Source: Sideroxydans lithotrophicus (GTDB lineage: Bacteria > Pseudomonadota > Gammaproteobacteria > Burkholderiales > Gallionellaceae). Taken from it: a stretch of DNA of 64,000 nt. The notes beneath the pieces are model-generated. The model did no database searches and was not told the DNA's origin. It saw only the letters and a program-made list of their open reading frames with translations. The translations under genes were made by a program, and so were the position numbers. Shown piece by piece: positions 60,022 to 64,000 of this stretch; position 1 is the stretch's first letter, and each line of letters opens with the position of its first letter. Location of the stretch: positions 372,001 through 436,000 of the forward strand of contig DYJI01000001.1 in assembly GCA_020723185.1 (NCBI GenBank). The letters are read 5' to 3'.

Positions 60022-60972
60022 ATGAATCTTCGGTATCTATTAAATCGGAAGTGCATATTAACTTTCGCTAAGCCCGCTAGCCGCTCGTGGGACATCTTTA
60101 TATCCGCATACAACGGCGCGGAACGAGTGCAGCAAGTATTTGAGCAAATAGTGGCAGGCAGGAAATTTTGGGTAGTGCTACCAGAATACGGTTACACAAA
60201 TGATGAATTGCCAAAGCAGCCAGAAGTGATTTCCTTTACGGGAGGCAATGAGGCAGACGTAATCATAGGACTAATAAAAGAACGTATCGGTATAGATGCC
60301 CTCAGAGGGAAGGCAATCTGCATAGACATCACTGGCTTTATGCGACCGCACATTCTTTTCCTTGTCCAGTACCTACAGACAGCAGGCATAACATCATTCG
60401 ACATGATTTATACAGAGCCGGAGCAGTATGGGCGCAAGGAAGATACCGATTTCTCACAAGACGTGTGCATGGTGCGCCAAGTTTCCGGATTTGAGGGCAC
60501 TCATAATGATGACATTGCAGACGACATATTAATCGTAGGTGTTGGATACGATGACCAGCTTATTTCTAGAGTCGTAAATGAGAAAGATGGCGCAAAACTT
60601 TTTCAACTGCGAAGCTTACCTTCCTTGAGCGCTGATATGTACCAAGAAAGTATCCTGCGGCTTGATAAGACCCCTCTAGCGGACAACCCCGATATGGAAG
60701 ATCGGGTGTTTTTTGCTCCAGCAAATGATCCGTTTGTGGTAGCAACGGAACTGTCCGATAAACTGCAGCATCTTCGTGCTCGGAATTCGGTCGGCAATAT
60801 TTACCTTAGCCCACTCGCCACAAAGCCGCAAGCTCTTGGGTTCGCTATTTTTTTTATATCAGAGCTAAAGGCCGAGCCGGCTAGCATCATATTCCCCTTC
60901 TCTACATCTTACTCAAAAGAGACAAGTGCAGGGGTTGGGCGAACTTGGTGTTACGAGATTCGATTAGCCTGA
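60022..60972 (+). CDS. Unrecognised Rossmann-like protein, fourth gene of the cassette
   Basis: A 316-residue protein that I cannot assign. It looks like two alpha/beta domains. The first has SWDIFISAYNGAERVQQVFE (22-41), then a strand and DITGFMRPHILFLVQYLQ (102-119), whose D-I-T-G pattern recalls CARF-like ligand-binding folds. The second has DDILIVGVGYDDQLISRVV and NIYLSPLATKPQALGFAIFF. There are no obvious transmembrane segments. I start at ATG 60022, 13 nt after the ATPase stop; a TTG at 59974 overlapping the ATPase gene is an alternative. Position alone ties it to the system, perhaps as a sensor or regulator. Confidence 0.6.
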   Translation: MNLRYLLNRKCILTFAKPASRSWDIFISAYNGAERVQQVFEQIVAGRKFWVVLPEYGYTNDELPKQPEVISFTGGNEADVIIGLIKERIGIDALRGKAICIDITGFMRPHILFLVQYLQTAGITSFDMIYTEPEQYGRKEDTDFSQDVCMVRQVSGFEGTHNDDIADDILIVGVGYDDQLISRVVNEKDGAKLFQLRSLPSLSADMYQESILRLDKTPLADNPDMEDRVFFAPANDPFVVATELSDKLQHLRARNSVGNIYLSPLATKPQALGFAIFFISELKAEPASIIFPFSTSYSKETSAGVGRTWCYEIRLA

Positions 60973-61177
60973 GCCCTTGCTGTCAATCTTAGTTAGGAAT
61001 CGGTATATAAGCCGTGCTAACTACTGGGTCGTTCTTTTCGCATTGAAGACTTGATGCATTATCCCGATTTAGGCATATAGGCGCTGGGGATGACTGATGA
61101 TAGTCTTCGGCAATGTCTGCCTTGCCTTCAATAGGTATAAGAACTTCGCAGTAGCACTCAAACAGAAAAAACAAAAA
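60973..61177. other. Spacer between the cassette and hsdM
   Basis: 205 bases with no supported gene. It contains TATATAAG near 61003 and an A-rich run just before the hsdM ATG. An in-frame extension of hsdM back to 61097 has no type I methylase similarity. No terminator hairpin with a T tract was seen after the cassette. Confidence 0.55.
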
Positions 61178-63325
61178 ATGTCCCAACTCCAGCACATCGA
61201 AGCTATCGAAAAACGCCTGTGGAAAGCCGCTGACACTTTGCGCTCCAACTCGGAACTGGCCAGCAACGAATACTTCATGCCCGTGATGGGCCTGATCTTT
61301 CTGCGCCACGCCTACAGCCGCTATCTAGGCGTTAAGGATGAGATCGTCAAAACCTTGCCTAGCCGTGGCGGTAAAACCCGCGACTTGACCAAGGAAGATT
61401 TTTCCCAGAAGGGCGCGATCTTCCTTAACGCCGCCGCCCAGTTCGACCATCTGGTAACCCTCAGCGATGCCGACGACCGCGCCGAGGCAATCATCACTGC
61501 GATGGAGTCGATCGAGAAAGACTATACAGGCCTTACTGGTCAGCTGCCCAAGGAGGAGTATCGCAATATTCCCAATGACGTACTGGGCCAATTGTTGCGC
61601 ACCCTCAACCCTGATGAACTGAAGAAGGCAGACGGCGACATCTTTGGTCGCATCTATGAATACTTCCTCACTCAATTCGCCGATGTGGGTGCGCATGATG
61701 GCGGAGAGTTTTTCACACCTGTCTCTCTGGTACAGTTGATTGTCAACATTATCGAGCCCAGCCACGGCAAGGTGCTCGACCCCGCTTGCGGCTCCGGGGG
61801 CATGTTTGTGCAGAGCGCGCACTTTGTAGAACACCAGCACAAGAACCCCGGCACCGAGCTCACTTTCTACGGCCACGAAAAAAACAAAACTACCACCCGT
61901 CTGGCCAAGATGAATCTTCGCGTTCACGGTCTGGAAGGCAACATCGCAGGTGGCGTACTGACTTATTACGACGATCCGCACGATGGTTTGTGGAGCAATG
62001 TCGATTTCGTCATGGCCAATCCGCCGTTCAACATCGACGAGGTAGACGCCGGCAAGATCAAAACCGACCGCCGGCTGCCCTTCGGCCTACCCGGAGTCAA
62101 TAAAGGTGGCAAGGTCTCCAACGGCAACTACCTGTGGATTTCCTACTTCTACAGCTACCTGAATGAAAAAGGCCGCGCCGGATTCGTTATGTCCTCCCAG
62201 GCCTCAAGCGCCGGGGGCGGCGAGGCGGCGGTGCGCCAGGCATTGGTCGAGACCGGCCACGTGGATGCGATGGTGGACATCCGTTCCAACTTCTTCTACA
62301 CCCGCACCGTGCCGTGCCAGTTATGGTTCCTCAACAAGGACAAACCCAAGGCACATAAAGACAAGGTGCTGATGCTCGACGCCCGCCAGGTCTACCGCAA
62401 GGTTACGCGCAAAATTTACGATTTCAGCCCCGAGCAACTGGCCAACCTCACCAGTATCGTCTGGCTCTACCGTGGTGAACGCGAGCGGTTTATCGAACTG
62501 GTGCAAAGCCACATCCAGAATTGCCTAGACCACGCTTGGTATGCCTACGTCATGGATGTGGAGCAAGACGGCGAGACGCTCGAAGTCCGCCCCATGGACG
62601 ATTGCATCGGGGTGCTGCAAGAGATCGAGCAGGCCATCACCCCGTTCTATGAAAAACAGGGCGACGAGCAGCGGGCACATCTGAAGGAGTTCAGCGCCGT
62701 CCTATCTACGCTCAGTGAAGACAGCATTGCCTTCGACAAGGCCATCGACAAGGCTGTTGCCAAGTGGGAAAAGGGGGGCTTCGACAACGCTGAACAGCTC
62801 AACAAACTGATCGAGCAAGGCGGCATGGTTGAGCAATCGGCCGAGACCGCTCGCGACCTGATCAAACAACTGGACCTCACCTGCAAGCTTGCCGGCCGCC
62901 TGATTGATGCTGCGGAAAAAGAACTCGCCGCTAAAGACGATGAAAGCTGGGACAGCAAACACATCAGCTCCGGCCGCGACAGCCTGAAAAAACAGGCCGA
63001 GGCCACCCGCGTCGAGGCAGTGGAACAGCTCAAGCAGCTGCGCTACTTCTATAAACAGGCTCACTGGCTGTTAAGCCGCTTCCCCGATGCCGAGCTGGTG
63101 GATGTGGAAGGGCTGGTCAAGTTGGTGGACATCAAGGAAATCAAGGCCAACGACTGGAGCCTCACTCCTGGTCGCTACGTCGGTGTCGCCCCGGAAGAAG
63201 AGGATGATGACTTCGACTTCGAAGAGACCCTGCGCGATATCCATGTCGAGCTGCAAGGCCTGAATGAAGAGGCGGTGGCGTTGGCGGAGAAGATTGCCCA
63301 GAACTTTCGGGAGTTGGGGGTATGA
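61178..63325 (+). CDS. hsdM: Type I restriction-modification system, methyltransferase subunit HsdM
   Basis: N6-adenine methyltransferase subunit, 715 residues. The N-terminal helical domain is typical (LWKAADTLRSNSELASNEYFMPVMGLIFLR), followed by EFFTPVSLVQLIV, the SAM motif DPACGSGGMFV from D201, and catalytic NPPF (281-284). A long, charged coiled-coil C-terminus (residues about 520-690) makes it longer than the roughly 500-residue HsdM of E. coli. The gene is distinctly GC-richer than the cassette before it and hsdS after it. The start is ATG 61178 (homology); the stop overlaps hsdS. Confidence 0.93.
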   Translation: MSQLQHIEAIEKRLWKAADTLRSNSELASNEYFMPVMGLIFLRHAYSRYLGVKDEIVKTLPSRGGKTRDLTKEDFSQKGAIFLNAAAQFDHLVTLSDADDRAEAIITAMESIEKDYTGLTGQLPKEEYRNIPNDVLGQLLRTLNPDELKKADGDIFGRIYEYFLTQFADVGAHDGGEFFTPVSLVQLIVNIIEPSHGKVLDPACGSGGMFVQSAHFVEHQHKNPGTELTFYGHEKNKTTTRLAKMNLRVHGLEGNIAGGVLTYYDDPHDGLWSNVDFVMANPPFNIDEVDAGKIKTDRRLPFGLPGVNKGGKVSNGNYLWISYFYSYLNEKGRAGFVMSSQASSAGGGEAAVRQALVETGHVDAMVDIRSNFFYTRTVPCQLWFLNKDKPKAHKDKVLMLDARQVYRKVTRKIYDFSPEQLANLTSIVWLYRGERERFIELVQSHIQNCLDHAWYAYVMDVEQDGETLEVRPMDDCIGVLQEIEQAITPFYEKQGDEQRAHLKEFSAVLSTLSEDSIAFDKAIDKAVAKWEKGGFDNAEQLNKLIEQGGMVEQSAETARDLIKQLDLTCKLAGRLIDAAEKELAAKDDESWDSKHISSGRDSLKKQAEATRVEAVEQLKQLRYFYKQAHWLLSRFPDAELVDVEGLVKLVDIKEIKANDWSLTPGRYVGVAPEEEDDDFDFEETLRDIHVELQGLNEEAVALAEKIAQNFRELGV

Positions 63326-64000
63326 GTTGGGAAGTGGTTACATTAGATGAGGTTTGCTCTACTCAATATGGATACACTGCTTCAGCAACGGAAGATGCAG
63401 TTGGCCCCAAGTTTTTACGAATTACAGATATTGTTCCAGATGCGATCGATTGGCGAAGTGTTCCGTATTGCCAAATTGATGAAAGTAGTTACAAAAAATA
63501 CAAACTAAATGTAGGTGACATAGTAATTGCAAGAACAGGCAATACGACAGGATATGCAAAACTAATTCGTGAACAAGAAAATGCCGTTTTTGCATCCTAC
63601 TTAGTCAGGTTAAAGCTAGACTTGGCGAAGTGTGTTCCAGGATTTGTTGGGAGACTAATAGAGTCGAGCCACTACAAACAGTACGTGAATAGCGTTAAGG
63701 GTGGTGCCGCGCAAGGGAATGCAAATGCAAGGACTTTGACACTATTTAAGTTTCGGCTGCCACCAACAGATGTGCAGGAAAGAATTGCTGAGATACTTGA
63801 ATACTACGACGACCTAATCGAAAACAACCGCCGCCGCATTCAGTTGATGGAAGAGTCCGCTCGTTTGCTTTACAAGGAGTGGTTCGTGCAGATGCGCTTC
63901 CCAGGTCATGAGCATGTCAAAATTATTGATGGTGTGCCGGAGGGATGGGAAAGGAAGAATCTCGATGAACTGTGTTATCAAGTCAAGGTGAGCATTGATC
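63322..64000 (+). CDS. hsdS: Type I restriction-modification specificity subunit HsdS (3' end outside window)
   Basis: Specificity subunit, 226 codons visible and open to the window end. It begins MSWEVVTLDEVCSTQYGYT, and the first target recognition domain has LNVGDIVIARTGNTTGYAK and GGAAQGNANARTLTLFKFRL. The conserved central helix is VQERIAEILEYYDDLIENNR, then RRIQLMEESARLLYKEWF, followed by the start of a second half (GVPEGWERKNLDEL). It starts inside the hsdM stop (ATGA). Composition is AT-rich, unlike hsdM, as expected for exchangeable TRDs. A restriction subunit (hsdR) is presumably further downstream. Confidence 0.92.
   Translation, partial: MSWEVVTLDEVCSTQYGYTASATEDAVGPKFLRITDIVPDAIDWRSVPYCQIDESSYKKYKLNVGDIVIARTGNTTGYAKLIREQENAVFASYLVRLKLDLAKCVPGFVGRLIESSHYKQYVNSVKGGAAQGNANARTLTLFKFRLPPTDVQERIAEILEYYDDLIENNRRRIQLMEESARLLYKEWFVQMRFPGHEHVKIIDGVPEGWERKNLDELCYQVKVSID

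Overview
The window looks like chromosomal DNA of a Gram-negative betaproteobacterium. Gene order and protein content fit the Nitrosomonadales, possibly an iron-oxidiser of the Gallionella/Sideroxydans kind, but that lineage call is an inference from gene neighbourhoods and not from a marker gene. The backbone is GC-rich (roughly 60% by eye), tightly packed, and full of ATGA/GTGA/TGATG stop-start overlaps. There is one tRNA (Arg, CCG), no rRNA, no insertion sequence, no prophage and no CRISPR array.

Layout. 1-4.5 kb: the 3' part of pilQ, then aroK-aroB-dgt. 4.6-16.6 kb: gltB-gltD, hemE, a DnaA-box cluster, priA, a membrane protein with a c-haem motif, and an FAD-linked hydroxyacid dehydrogenase. 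16.6-21.9 kb: a NYN-LOTUS protein, argS, a SPOR protein, dsbA, a short-chain dehydrogenase and a methyltransferase-fold protein that resembles the rhodoquinone enzyme RquA. 21.9-25.2 kb: gatCAB on the minus strand, with a compositional patch inside gatB. 25.2-31.6 kb: the elongasome cluster mreBCD-mrdA-rodA-rlpA. 31.8-32.6 kb: two rhodaneses. 32.6-36.7 kb, minus strand: rlmI-like methyltransferase, xerC, DUF484, dapF and a CoA-binding protein. 36.7-46.9 kb: a regulated organic-acid uptake region with a cNMP/CBS/nucleotidyltransferase protein, a DEDDh exonuclease, two DUF4212 plus Na+/solute symporter pairs, and a two-component system between them. 46.9-50.8 kb: tRNA-Arg, a small zinc-ribbon-like protein, pilS-pilR and ampD. 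50.9-55.1 kb: nrdA-nrdB behind two NrdR-box-like sites.

From about 55.1 kb the character changes. Two perfect 80-bp tandem repeats and the nrd terminator are followed by AT-richer accessory DNA. It holds a four-gene, same-strand cassette: a DNA methyltransferase with motif order I then IV, a phosphoribosyltransferase-like protein, an ORC/Cdc6-like P-loop ATPase, and a Rossmann-like protein of unknown function. A type I restriction-modification locus follows (hsdM complete, hsdS cut by the window end). I read this as a defence island, and the four-gene cassette is the best candidate in the window for a poorly described system.

Together the backbone genes cover shikimate and ammonia assimilation, haem synthesis, replication restart, cell-wall elongation, sulfur-transfer chemistry, acetate-like substrate uptake, type IV pilus control and dNTP supply. 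Gene calls were made by reading translated proteins for family motifs; no database search was possible.
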